Part shown: positions 1 through 5,437 of the stretch, one piece after another
How positions within the stretch are numbered: position 1 is the first letter of the stretch
Layout of the letters: each line of letters begins with the position of its first letter
From: ARS21 sp964615505
Lineage (GTDB): Archaea > Nanobdellota > Nanobdellia > UBA10117 > ARS21
DNA: 8,223 bases
Direction of reading: 5' to 3'
Assembly (NCBI GenBank): GCA_964615505.1
Contig: CAZTOR010000018.1
Location: 1-8,223 of the forward strand
The notes under the pieces: generated by a model
What the model saw: only the letters and a program-made list of their open reading frames with translations
Told to the model about the DNA's origin: nothing
The model's database searches: none
Program-made: the position numbers and the translations under genes

Positions 1-494
1 TTTCGCAATTCTTCTAAACTTTCTTTTCCTTTTGCTGCAGAAGGATAACGGAAATAGAATACATTTCCTGCACTCCATTTTGAGTGTTCTGACCCAATTC
101 CAGGTATTGCTGTAGCAGTTAATTCTAATTTTTGATCTTTAGATAAAACTACGATTGGAGTATTTGGATTTAAAATTTCAACACCTTTGCCTTTGACTAT
201 CAAATCTGAAGCACGAACTACTTTTGGTCCTTCTGCATTTAAAGTAAAATGTACTTCTGGTTTCTTTAATGTAAAAATATCTTTATTAACTTTAAGAGGT
301 AGTAATCCTAATCTTTGTGCTAAAATTTCATCATAAAGTGCAGAGTTATTTTGAATGAATGTAACATCTTCTATTGCGAATGTTTTGATACCAAATGAAG
401 AAGTTCTTCGAACTAGGTTCATAAATGATTCTCCTGAATCTTCAACAATTGCATGTAATTCATTATCATCTGAATAAATTTCTTTAAATTTCAT
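1..494 (-). CDS. rpoD: DNA-directed RNA polymerase subunit D (Rpo3), 5' part
   Basis: Archaeal counterpart of the bacterial alpha N-terminal domain and eukaryotic RPB3; with Rpo11 it forms the platform on which RNA polymerase assembles. Only the first 164 residues are in the window; the gene runs off the left edge, and the family is usually about 200-260 residues. Visible are the N-terminal dimerisation strand and helix ending in FMNLVRR (residues 24-30), the segment FAIEDVTFIQNNSALYDEIL (39-58), the highly typical AQRLGLLPLK (59-68), an inserted middle domain (about 70-125), and EHSKW (136-140), matching the usual HAKW motif. The ATG overlaps the uS11 stop as ATGA, and GAGGT lies 8 bases upstream of it inside the uS11 gene, a good Shine-Dalgarno. 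This adjacency to S13-S4-S11 is the standard archaeal order. Whether the Fe-S domain found in some Rpo3 proteins exists cannot be judged here. Confidence 0.95.
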   Translation of the reverse strand, partial: MKFKEIYSDDNELHAIVEDSGESFMNLVRRTSSFGIKTFAIEDVTFIQNNSALYDEILAQRLGLLPLKVNKDIFTLKKPEVHFTLNAEGPKVVRASDLIVKGKGVEILNPNTPIVVLSKDQKLELTATAIPGIGSEHSKWSAGNVFYFRYPSAAKGKESLEELR

Positions 495-889
495 ACTCTT
501 CTACCTCTTCTGCCACCTTTCTTTCTACATCCGCCGTGCGGTATTGGAGTAACGTCTTCAATTGACATGATTTTGATTCCATTTTTTGTTAGTGTTCGGA
601 TTGTTGGTTGTGCGCCTGGTCCAGGATGTCTTGAGCCATTGTGTCCACCTTGAGCCCTGACTCTAATATGAACTTTTCTCATTCCTTTTTCTTTTAATGA
701 TTCTGCAACTCTTTTAGCTGCAACTACTGCAGTATTTGCGTGTGCTTCCAATCTTTGTTGTTTTGTTATTTGACCACCTGAAACAAGAGATAATGTTTCT
801 GCGCCAGTCATATCAGTGACATGAATTATAGTATTATTATAGGATGAATATATATTTGCAATCCCGACTAGATCTATTTTTGTTGCCAT
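491..889 (-). CDS. rps11: 30S ribosomal protein uS11
   Basis: Small-subunit protein of the platform, near the mRNA exit region and the 3' end of 16S rRNA. The protein is 132 residues, normal for archaea. Diagnostic stretches are ANIYSSYNNTIIHVTD (11-26), GMRKVHIRVRAQGG (69-82), HPGPGAQPTIRTL (88-100), and the C-terminal EDVTPIPHGGCRKKGGRRGR (111-130) ending RRV, the family signature. The start is supported by the sequence GAGGTAAT beginning 14 bases upstream of ATG, a near match to the archaeal Shine-Dalgarno. The ATG overlaps the uS4 stop by one base (TAATG), and its own stop overlaps the Rpo3 start by four bases (ATGA), so translation is probably coupled along S4-S11-Rpo3. Nothing looks damaged. 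Confidence 0.97.
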   Translation of the reverse strand: MATKIDLVGIANIYSSYNNTIIHVTDMTGAETLSLVSGGQITKQQRLEAHANTAVVAAKRVAESLKEKGMRKVHIRVRAQGGHNGSRHPGPGAQPTIRTLTKNGIKIMSIEDVTPIPHGGCRKKGGRRGRRV

Positions 890-1446
890 TATACTATTAC
901 CTCTTCTGAACTTGTTGATTCACTTTCTTTAACTCTTTCTTTTGGTGCTTCAACTACAACTTTTACAAGATTCGGAGTAAATCCGGATCTAAGAGAAACT
1001 TTATCGCCAGTATTGATTAAATATGAAGGTGATGAAATAACTTTCTCATTAACTACTACTTTTCGATGTAAAATAAATTGTCTTGCTTGTTTTACTGAAT
1101 TTGCAAGTCCCATCTTGTAAACAACAGTTTGCAATCTTCTTTCAAGAATATCTCTTAAAGATAAATTCAAAACATCTCCAGTTGTTGAATCTTTTTTAAG
1201 TAAACCTAATCGGTTTAATTTTGAAATTAAAATTTTAATAGAGGCTTCTTTTCTTTCGCCTCGTAAACCAATAATGTCTCTTGCTTGCTTTCTGAAATTT
1301 CTTAAAAGAGAACTCATTTTCCAGATTTGCTTTTTATTTGTTAATCCATATTCTGAAATTAGTTTTCTTTCTTCGTCAATTCGTTCTGCTTGCCAAGGAT
1401 GATTTGGCGTTCCATATTTTCTTCGAGTTTTTCTTGCTAATCCCAT
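889..1446 (-). CDS. rps4: 30S ribosomal protein uS4
   Basis: Primary 16S rRNA-binding protein of the 30S body and part of the mRNA entry site. It has 185 residues, typical of archaea. The N-terminus has the archaeal/eukaryotic pattern RRKYGTPNHPWQAERIDEER (8-27), then an arginine-rich helical region SLLRNFRKQARDIIG (46-60). A classic S4 RNA-binding domain follows, from about 101 to 155: LERRLQTVVYKMGLANSVKQ (101-120), ARQFILHRKVVVNEKVISSP (121-140), then SYLINTGDKVSLR. No zinc-binding cysteines are present, as usual for archaeal uS4. The last 15 residues form an acidic Ser/Glu tail, a common variable extension. The ATG directly follows the uS13 stop without a gap (TAAATG), with AAGGAT upstream as a weak ribosome-binding site. 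Confidence 0.97.
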   Translation of the reverse strand: MGLARKTRRKYGTPNHPWQAERIDEERKLISEYGLTNKKQIWKMSSLLRNFRKQARDIIGLRGERKEASIKILISKLNRLGLLKKDSTTGDVLNLSLRDILERRLQTVVYKMGLANSVKQARQFILHRKVVVNEKVISSPSYLINTGDKVSLRSGFTPNLVKVVVEAPKERVKESESTSSEEVIV

Positions 1447-1902
1447 TTAATTCTTATCCTTCTTACGTGAAGCAACGCCACCAGTTCTTCCAGTTGATTT
1501 AGTACTTTGACCTCGGACCTTCTTTGCACCGGCTGCATGTCGTACTCCTTTGTAAGACTTAATCTTTCGCATTAATCTAATATCAAATTGCTTTCTCAAA
1601 TCAAGATCTGCAGACAATAAATGTCTATCTTCTCCGGATTCTCGATCTTTTCTTCGATTAAATAACCATGAAGGAATTTTATACTTTGCAGGATTTCTAA
1701 TACATTCTTCGATTTTTTCAACTTCTTTAACCGAATAATCTCCGCATCGCTTTTTTCTGTCCAAATCAAGGACTTTACATACAGCATTAGCTAACATAAA
1801 AGACATACCTTTAGGGAGAGTAAGTGCATGTCCCATCGGAATTTTTCCCGGAATGTCTTTATCTCCAAGTCTTATAATCTCTCTGAAGCTTTCGTCAGCC
1901 AT
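1447..1902 (-). CDS. rps13: 30S ribosomal protein uS13
   Basis: Protein of the 30S head that contacts the P-site tRNA and forms an intersubunit bridge. It has 151 residues, as in other archaea. The N-terminal fold begins FREIIRLGDKDIPGKIPMGH (6-25). The archaeal signature IPSWLFNRRKDRESGEDRHL (76-95) follows, then KIKSYKGVRHAAGAKKVRGQ (114-133) and STKSTGR (133-139). It is the first gene of the S13-S4-S11-Rpo3 cluster. No Shine-Dalgarno is seen before the ATG; instead a TATA box lies 24-32 bases upstream, so the mRNA is probably leaderless and begins at or within a few bases of this ATG. That also supports the start chosen. Confidence 0.97.
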   Translation of the reverse strand: MADESFREIIRLGDKDIPGKIPMGHALTLPKGMSFMLANAVCKVLDLDRKKRCGDYSVKEVEKIEECIRNPAKYKIPSWLFNRRKDRESGEDRHLLSADLDLRKQFDIRLMRKIKSYKGVRHAAGAKKVRGQSTKSTGRTGGVASRKKDKN

Positions 1903-1925
1903 GACTTTCTATTTTTAGTGTCATT

Positions 1926-1934
1926 TTTAAAGCT
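1926..1934 (-). promoter_or_regulatory. TATA-box promoter of the S13-S4-S11-Rpo3 operon
   Basis: On the minus strand the word AGCTTTAAA begins 32 bases before the A of the uS13 ATG, placing the TTTAAA centre about 26 bases upstream. Archaeal transcription starts about 25 bases from the TATA centre, so the predicted start point falls on the ATG. A purine-rich stretch (CAAAAG) just upstream could serve as a BRE for transcription factor B. The same word at the same distance precedes the PH-domain gene. A second AT-rich stretch farther upstream (around 1966-1980) is a weaker alternative that would give a leader of about 40 bases. Confidence 0.65.
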
Positions 1935-1949
1935 TTTGATAAAAAAGCT
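1931..1949. repeat. Inverted repeat overlapping the uS13 promoter
   Basis: Two perfect 7-base arms, AGCTTTT (1931-1937) and AAAAGCT (1943-1949), are separated by five bases. One arm runs into the TATA box of uS13, so the dyad covers the BRE/TATA region where a repressor could bind. It could equally form an RNA hairpin in read-through transcripts from the tRNA gene. The arms are AT-rich, so chance is possible. Confidence 0.45.
1941..1946 (-). terminator. Oligo-T tract, possible tRNA-Ser terminator
   Basis: Read on the minus strand this is a run of six T, 72 bases beyond the tRNA 3' end and just before the uS13 TATA box; a T5 run occurs earlier at 1971-1975. Archaeal RNA polymerase terminates at such T tracts without needing a hairpin. 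It would separate tRNA transcription from the uS13 operon. AT-rich DNA makes such runs common, so support is modest. Confidence 0.3.
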
Positions 1950-2017
1950 AAAGACGGAATTGAAGTTTTTAAAAATTTAATTTTCATCTTTTTTAATCAC
2001 TTTTAACAAACGTGACA

Positions 2018-2101
2018 CGCCGAGGGTGGGATTTGAACCCACGATCCCGATACGGGACAGGATTTCCAATCCTGCGCAATACCTGGCTATGCGACCTCGG
2101 C
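2018..2101 (-). tRNA. tRNA-Ser, anticodon GGA
   Basis: An 84-base tRNA, drawn out by hand. The 7-bp acceptor stem GCCGAGG/CCTCGGC has discriminator G73, as expected for archaeal serine tRNA. The D stem is GCA/TGC with GG in the loop. The anticodon stem CAGGA/TCCTG encloses loop TTGGAAA, giving anticodon GGA, which reads UCC and UCU. A 15-base variable arm has a 5-bp stem TCCCG/CGGGA with a TAT loop, the class II mark of serine tRNA. The T arm is GTGGG, TTCAAAT, CCCAC. All stems are perfectly paired and no intron is present. The 3' CCA is not encoded and must be added by nucleotidyltransferase. A TATA box sits 25-32 bases upstream. Confidence 0.97.
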
Positions 2102-2125
2102 AATGAAAAATGGCGTCGATGTATG

Positions 2126-2133
2126 TTTATAAA
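2126..2133 (-). promoter_or_regulatory. TATA box for tRNA-Ser
   Basis: TTTATAAA lies within the 10-base palindrome GTTTATAAAC (2125-2134). Its centre is about 28 bases from the mature tRNA 5' end, so transcription would start around 2104, leaving a leader of only a few bases for RNase P. ACAAG upstream on the minus strand could be the BRE. Because it is palindromic it could in principle fire to the right, but the PH-domain gene has its own better-placed box. Confidence 0.65.
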
Positions 2134-2151
2134 CTTGTCTAAACCATCTAT

Positions 2152-2160
2152 AGCTTTAAA
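2152..2160 (+). promoter_or_regulatory. TATA-box promoter of the PH-domain gene
   Basis: AGCTTTAAA starts 32 bases before the A of the ATG at 2184, placing the predicted start of transcription at or next to the ATG. No Shine-Dalgarno is seen in the gap, which fits a leaderless mRNA. The word and its spacing are identical to those before uS13. The 82-base gap between this gene and the tRNA gene therefore holds two divergent promoters. Confidence 0.65.
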
Positions 2161-2183
2161 TAATTCCTGAACTTATTGAAATT

Positions 2184-2591
2184 ATGCGTAAAAAGATTAA
2201 AAAACATCTTCATGCAGGTGAAGATATTTTACATGTTGAGATTCCATCATGGATGAAATATCATAAAGAAATTGCATTGAGTCCGCTAGTTTTACCTTTA
2301 ATTCATGCAATTTTGAGAAAATATTCAACTCATTTAGTAATCACTAATGACAGAGTTATAGCAAGACACGGGATAATTGGGGAACATTCTAAAGGAGTAA
2401 AATTTGATAATATTACTACAATTCGAGTTCATCAGAGTGCAATGGGTGCTATCATGAACTATGGGCATATTCATGTTTATACACAATCAGGTGGTCATGC
2501 AGATTTGACGTTTCACTTCATAAAAAATCCGATTACTGTGAAAAAAGCTATTGAAAAAGGTATGAATCTTAGAAATTCTTTGGAAGCATAA
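2184..2591 (+). CDS. Small PH-domain-like (bPH2/DUF304-type) protein, function unknown
   Basis: A 135-residue protein and the only plus-strand gene here. A basic N-terminus (MRKKIKKHLHAGEDILHVE) precedes a moderately hydrophobic segment, IALSPLVLPLIHAIL (30-44), perhaps one short membrane or interfacial helix. Residues about 48-125 resemble the bacterial-type PH domain: STHLVITNDRVIARHGIIG (48-66), a short turn, VKFDNITTIRVHQSAMGAIM (72-91), YGHIHVYTQSGG (93-104), then a strand and closing helix NPITVKKAIEKG. The pattern 'T..R...R.G', then 'ITTI.V.QS..G....YG.I.V' is typical of the DUF304 family, which usually has two membrane helices before the domain; only one weak segment is seen here. The biochemical role is unknown, possibly membrane-associated. 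It has a leaderless-type promoter, and its end overlaps the Trm112-like gene by 23 bases. T-runs at 2648-2652, 2759-2765 and 2776-2783 could end its mRNA. Confidence 0.8.
   Translation: MRKKIKKHLHAGEDILHVEIPSWMKYHKEIALSPLVLPLIHAILRKYSTHLVITNDRVIARHGIIGEHSKGVKFDNITTIRVHQSAMGAIMNYGHIHVYTQSGGHADLTFHFIKNPITVKKAIEKGMNLRNSLEA
2522..2558 (-). terminator. Cluster of oligo-T tracts, possible end of the spc/secY/cbf5 transcript
   Basis: Within 50 bases beyond the stop of the Trm112-like gene, the minus strand carries T5 (2554-2558), T6 (2541-2546) and T6 (2522-2527). Archaeal RNA polymerase releases at successive U tracts, so this is a plausible terminator for the long minus-strand operon. On the plus strand the same bases encode lysine codons in the C-terminal part of the PH-domain protein, so the runs may be only a by-product of lysine use. 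Confidence 0.35.
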
Positions 2592-2721
2592 TAGGAATTC
2601 CTAAATCAATTTCGAAAGTTCTTTTACATTTCTTACATACTAATCGATTTTTCGATTTATCGAAAGTCAAATCCTGTTTATCGTCAGGGCAACATAATAC
2701 TTCGAGTAATTCTTTATCCAT
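2569..2721 (-). CDS. Trm112-like zinc-ribbon protein (50 aa)
   Basis: A very short gene, easily missed. The translation starts MDKELLEVLCCPDDKQDLTF, then has LVCKKCKRTFEIDLGIPIML and ends PKNF. This matches the Trm112/UPF0434 family: LL..L.CP...(L) at the start, a CxxC knuckle (C30, C33), then the hallmark 'F.I..GIP.MLP'. Archaeal and eukaryotic Trm112 bind and activate methyltransferases acting on tRNA and on release factor; 50 residues is at the short end of the family. The usual first knuckle CPxC appears as CCPDD: C11 is kept, its partner is Asp14, and C10 is an extra Cys, so zinc binding may be altered or lost. The start overlaps the cbf5 stop by 8 bases, indicating co-transcription. The role as methyltransferase activator is inferred from the family. 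Confidence 0.83.
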   Translation of the reverse strand: MDKELLEVLCCPDDKQDLTFDKSKNRLVCKKCKRTFEIDLGIPIMLPKNF

Positions 2722-3625
2722 TGGGTATCAAGTTTAGGAAATTACGAACAGCTACGCCTTTTTTTGCATTTTGCATTTTTTTTGAATCTGCACGGGCAAT
2801 TCCTATTCCAATTAATTCATTCTTCCTATTAAATACAGCGATTTTATCTTTCTCAGTTATTCCTTTAGAGAATTGTAGAAGTCCGTTAAAATAAATAGGA
2901 GATCCATATGACCAAGGTTTTAATACTCCGTCATCGACCCAAACTTTCTTAATCTCTGAAACGGCTTTTTCTAAAGGAATTAAAACTTTTCTTATTTTAG
3001 TTTCGTCTCCCGAAAGATAATTACGGATTCTTTTCTCAGAAATTGCGTCCTTATCAGTAAACGGACCACTTTTTGTTCTTCTAAGTTCAAACATGTGTGC
3101 GCCTGTTCCTAAATCTTCTCCGATATCGTGGATTAATTTCCGGATATATGTTCCAGCCTGACATTCAACATCAATTTTTGCAATTCTATTTTTTAATTCA
3201 ACCAATTTTATTGAATAAATTTCTCGTTCACGAATTTGTCTTTTGACTGCGGATATTTTTGGCACTCTTTGCATTATTTTGCCAGTAAATTTTTTTAGAG
3301 ATTTTTGAAGTTCAGACTTAGTTATGTCTTTATGTATATTCATAGTCGCTAAATATCTTTTTTTAGATAATGAAAGAATTGATGAAACTTTGTTTCCACG
3401 ATTTAGAAAAACAGGTAGTACTCCAGTAGTTATTGGATCAAGTGTACCTGCGTGACCTGCTTTTTTAAAACCAAATTCTTCTCTTAAAAATTCAGTCGCT
3501 TCACGAGATTTTGGACCTTTAGGTTTATCTAAAATTAAAAGTGAATACTCTTTCAAATAATTAATTGATTTTTTTGAAGTTCGTTTATTAATCTTGACCT
3601 TCGGAGCCCTTACAATTATATCCAT
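2714..3625 (-). CDS. cbf5: rRNA/tRNA pseudouridine synthase Cbf5 (TruB family with PUA domain)
   Basis: Catalytic subunit of archaeal H/ACA ribonucleoproteins, turning uridine into pseudouridine in rRNA, and acting without guide RNA on tRNA position 55 in some archaea. The 303 residues are somewhat shorter than the usual 330-340, mainly at the N-terminus. Conserved blocks are LLILDKPKGP (29-38), the active-site motif GHAGTLDPITTGVLPVFL (57-74) with catalytic Asp63, VPKISAVKRQIREREIYSI (121-139), the thumb/active-site strand VECQAGTYIRKLIHDIG (153-169) and GAHMFELRRTKSGPF (175-189). A PUA domain covers about 223-300 and would bind the ACA end of the guide RNA. The usual 'GPTSH' after the first motif is GPKSR here, a mild deviation. 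It follows the DUF106 gene by one base, overlaps the Trm112-like gene by eight, lacks a clear Shine-Dalgarno and has an inverted repeat just before its ATG. Confidence 0.95.
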   Translation of the reverse strand: MDIIVRAPKVKINKRTSKKSINYLKEYSLLILDKPKGPKSREATEFLREEFGFKKAGHAGTLDPITTGVLPVFLNRGNKVSSILSLSKKRYLATMNIHKDITKSELQKSLKKFTGKIMQRVPKISAVKRQIREREIYSIKLVELKNRIAKIDVECQAGTYIRKLIHDIGEDLGTGAHMFELRRTKSGPFTDKDAISEKRIRNYLSGDETKIRKVLIPLEKAVSEIKKVWVDDGVLKPWSYGSPIYFNGLLQFSKGITEKDKIAVFNRKNELIGIGIARADSKKMQNAKKGVAVRNFLNLIPNG

Positions 3626-3626
3626 A

Positions 3627-4031
3627 CTATTGAACTTTCAACAATTTTCTAAATATTGTTGAAAATACAATTGATAATAGAATGTATGATCCTAGCCATC
3701 CAAGGTGTCCTGGCCAAAATGCTAAAGGAATTACTACAATTCCTGTCATTGTCTTCTTCAACCAAGAGAAAATTAAAATTAAAGGTAAAAAATAATAAAT
3801 CATTGGTTTGAAAGACATCTTCATTTGTTTCATAGAAAGCTCCATCATTTTCGGTTGGATCTCTTTCATTTTTTCAATGTTATCTCGATTTGACTTCATT
3901 TCCTTTTGATATTTTTTTATTTGTTTTTTTATTTCTCTGATTACATTTTGATCCACTGCAAATTTATTTACTAAAGTAATTAAAAGAGAAACCATCATTG
4001 CGACTATAGTTATGGTTGTTAGTGGACCCAT
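3627..4031 (-). CDS. DUF106 membrane protein, Oxa1/EMC3/TMCO1 superfamily
   Basis: A 134-residue integral membrane protein. Layout by eye: a transmembrane helix at about 5-22; a long charged coiled-coil-like hairpin at about 28-72, rich in Lys, Glu, Gln and Met; a helix at about 76-92 (MIYYFLPLILIFSWL); a hydrophobic Trp/Pro/Gly loop; and a last helix at about 112-130. This is the architecture of archaeal DUF106 proteins, placed in the Oxa1 superfamily with eukaryotic EMC3, TMCO1 and GET1, which insert membrane proteins and can work beside the Sec channel. The start overlaps the secY stop by one base (TAATG) and is preceded by GGTGGTGA six bases upstream, the best Shine-Dalgarno inside this cluster, so it is well supported. 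It is shorter than many family members. In most archaea adenylate kinase lies between secY and this gene; here it is absent. Confidence 0.9.
   Translation of the reverse strand: MGPLTTITIVAMMVSLLITLVNKFAVDQNVIREIKKQIKKYQKEMKSNRDNIEKMKEIQPKMMELSMKQMKMSFKPMIYYFLPLILIFSWLKKTMTGIVVIPLAFWPGHLGWLGSYILLSIVFSTIFRKLLKVQ
3636..3664. repeat. 10-bp perfect inverted repeat just before the cbf5 start
   Basis: Arms TTTCAACAAT (3636-3645) and ATTGTTGAAA (3655-3664) flank a 9-base loop. In the minus-strand mRNA the hairpin lies in the last codons of the DUF106 gene and ends 10 bases before the cbf5 ATG, where a ribosome-binding site would sit; no Shine-Dalgarno is seen there. It could couple or limit cbf5 translation, or mark an RNA processing site. 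All ten pairs are perfect, but the sequence is AT-rich and coding, so function is unproven. Confidence 0.5.
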
Positions 4032-5416
4032 TATTCTTCACCACCCATCATCTTTCTCAAAGAAGGATGCATGTCCATTGCGTGTTCTTTTGCAATACGT
4101 TCATAGAACTGATATATGATCATGACTGCAAGTAAAATACCTGTCCCTCTGCTCAATGCACCCATTAAATCTGCTATAGCTGCTAATAATCCAACTGTTG
4201 CTCCACCCATTACTGTTAATCCAGGTATATATCGATTCAATATGCTTTCAAGAACTCTTGAGTCTCGTCTGAACCCTGGGACTTGAAGTCCAGAAGATAA
4301 TATTTGTTTTGCTTGAGATTCTGCACTCATATTTGCAGTCTTTACCCAAAGTATGGAGAAGAATGCTGAACCTGCAATTAATAGAAGAGTATACACTAAC
4401 GCCTGAATTGCCAATTCGCTGTTGAATCCTCCAAGAACTGCCGATTGGACGACATTTGGTGTATTCACCCATTTAACTAATCCTGTTGCAGGTGCTCCGT
4501 TTGAAAATGTTCCCAATAAAGGATATCCCCAATTTTCAAGCAATCTTGCCCATAATTGAACATTTGCCATTAGGGCTGCGACTAAAATAACCGGAATATT
4601 GGAAGTATATAGGAATTTAAGTGGCCAACGCATCCCATATCCTCGAACTCTTCCAAAAGATAGTGGAATTTCAACTTTCATTGCAGATCCATAGATAGAC
4701 ATTGCGAAAACCAATAATGTTGCAGCTACTGCCACTATCGATAATAATACTCCTGTTGCGTCTCCTGTTCCTAACGCCTTAATTAAATAAGGAATTTTAC
4801 CAACTGGAACTTCCGGATTTAATGGGCTTGGGAATGGACTAAATGCCGCTATAAATATTTCTCTAGATACTCCTGCTGCAATGAATAAAGATACTCCTGA
4901 ACCAAATCCCCACTTCTGAGCAACTCCATCCATAAGAACAATCATGTAACCTCCAACTATCAACTGTGTAATCAATACGGCCTGCATTAATCCATAAGAA
5001 GGTGCTGTAGCCAAAGGAGATAGTCCGCCCATTATAACATAAATTATTGCTTCAAATACAACAAAAGCTAAGATGAATACTTTTTGTAAAGATTGGAATT
5101 TTGCTCTTCCTGCAGGCTTTGTTATATCCATATTGAGTATTCCTGAACCAACTAAAAGTTGTAACACAATACTTGCAGTAACAATTGGACCTATACCGAG
5201 AGATATTAGTGAACCAAAACTAGCTCCTAGAATTGTGGAAAGAGATTCAAATTGACTTAATGCATTCTGACCTAATCCATATAAAGGGATGTGTAATAAA
5301 ACAAAATACATTAATAGAATTAATCCTGTCCATTTCAATTTATCATTAAAAGACAGTTTTTTCTCTGGCCCGGAAACTTCAGGAATATACCGAGATAGTT
5401 TAGTGGTTAAACTCAT
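4031..5416 (-). CDS. secY: Protein translocase subunit SecY (Sec61 alpha)
   Basis: Pore-forming subunit of the Sec channel that moves proteins across or into the cytoplasmic membrane. It has 461 residues, full length. Signatures: the N-terminal amphipathic segment with PEVSGPEKKLSFNDKLKWT (12-30), helix 1 (31-49), the plug and helix 2 region ending LGIGPIVTASIVLQLLVGSG (73-92), and further helices near 112-132, 143-163, 172-192, 222-243, 270-288, 334-357, 398-418 and 424-440, giving ten in total. The ribosome-binding cytosolic loops are GRVRGYGMRWPLKF (255-268) and VPGFRRDSRVLESILNRYIP (379-398). It lies 30 bases after uL15, the only sizeable gap in the cluster; no Shine-Dalgarno is visible, but an AT-rich TATA-like element lies about 25 bases upstream. 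The stop overlaps the DUF106 start. Confidence 0.98.
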   Translation of the reverse strand: MSLTTKLSRYIPEVSGPEKKLSFNDKLKWTGLILLMYFVLLHIPLYGLGQNALSQFESLSTILGASFGSLISLGIGPIVTASIVLQLLVGSGILNMDITKPAGRAKFQSLQKVFILAFVVFEAIIYVIMGGLSPLATAPSYGLMQAVLITQLIVGGYMIVLMDGVAQKWGFGSGVSLFIAAGVSREIFIAAFSPFPSPLNPEVPVGKIPYLIKALGTGDATGVLLSIVAVAATLLVFAMSIYGSAMKVEIPLSFGRVRGYGMRWPLKFLYTSNIPVILVAALMANVQLWARLLENWGYPLLGTFSNGAPATGLVKWVNTPNVVQSAVLGGFNSELAIQALVYTLLLIAGSAFFSILWVKTANMSAESQAKQILSSGLQVPGFRRDSRVLESILNRYIPGLTVMGGATVGLLAAIADLMGALSRGTGILLAVMIIYQFYERIAKEHAMDMHPSLRKMMGGEE

Positions 5417-5437
5417 ACTATGAATTGATTTAATGGC

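Noticed and set aside
1596..1787. 63-codon minus-strand frame inside uS13
   Set aside because: Out-of-frame reading within a strongly conserved ribosomal protein gene.
1903..2017. Possible small C/D box RNA between uS13 and tRNA-Ser, suggested by a GATGA word on the minus strand
   Set aside because: No D box (CTGA) is present on that strand and the interval is accounted for by promoter and T tracts.
2592..2603. Perfect 12-base palindrome TAGGAATTCCTA right after the PH-domain stop codon
   Set aside because: It falls on the conserved GIP codons of the Trm112-like gene and is too short and loop-free to act as a hairpin; likely chance.
2650..2668. Short dyad TTTCGAT/ATCGAAA inside the Trm112-like gene
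   Set aside because: Only a two-base loop and explained by Phe-Asp-Lys-Ser codons; no positional link to a start or stop.
4248..4472. 74-codon minus-strand frame inside secY
   Set aside because: Overlaps conserved SecY sequence in another frame; composition not protein-like.
5073..5255. 60-codon plus-strand frame opposite secY
   Set aside because: Antisense to conserved transmembrane helices; no supporting signals.
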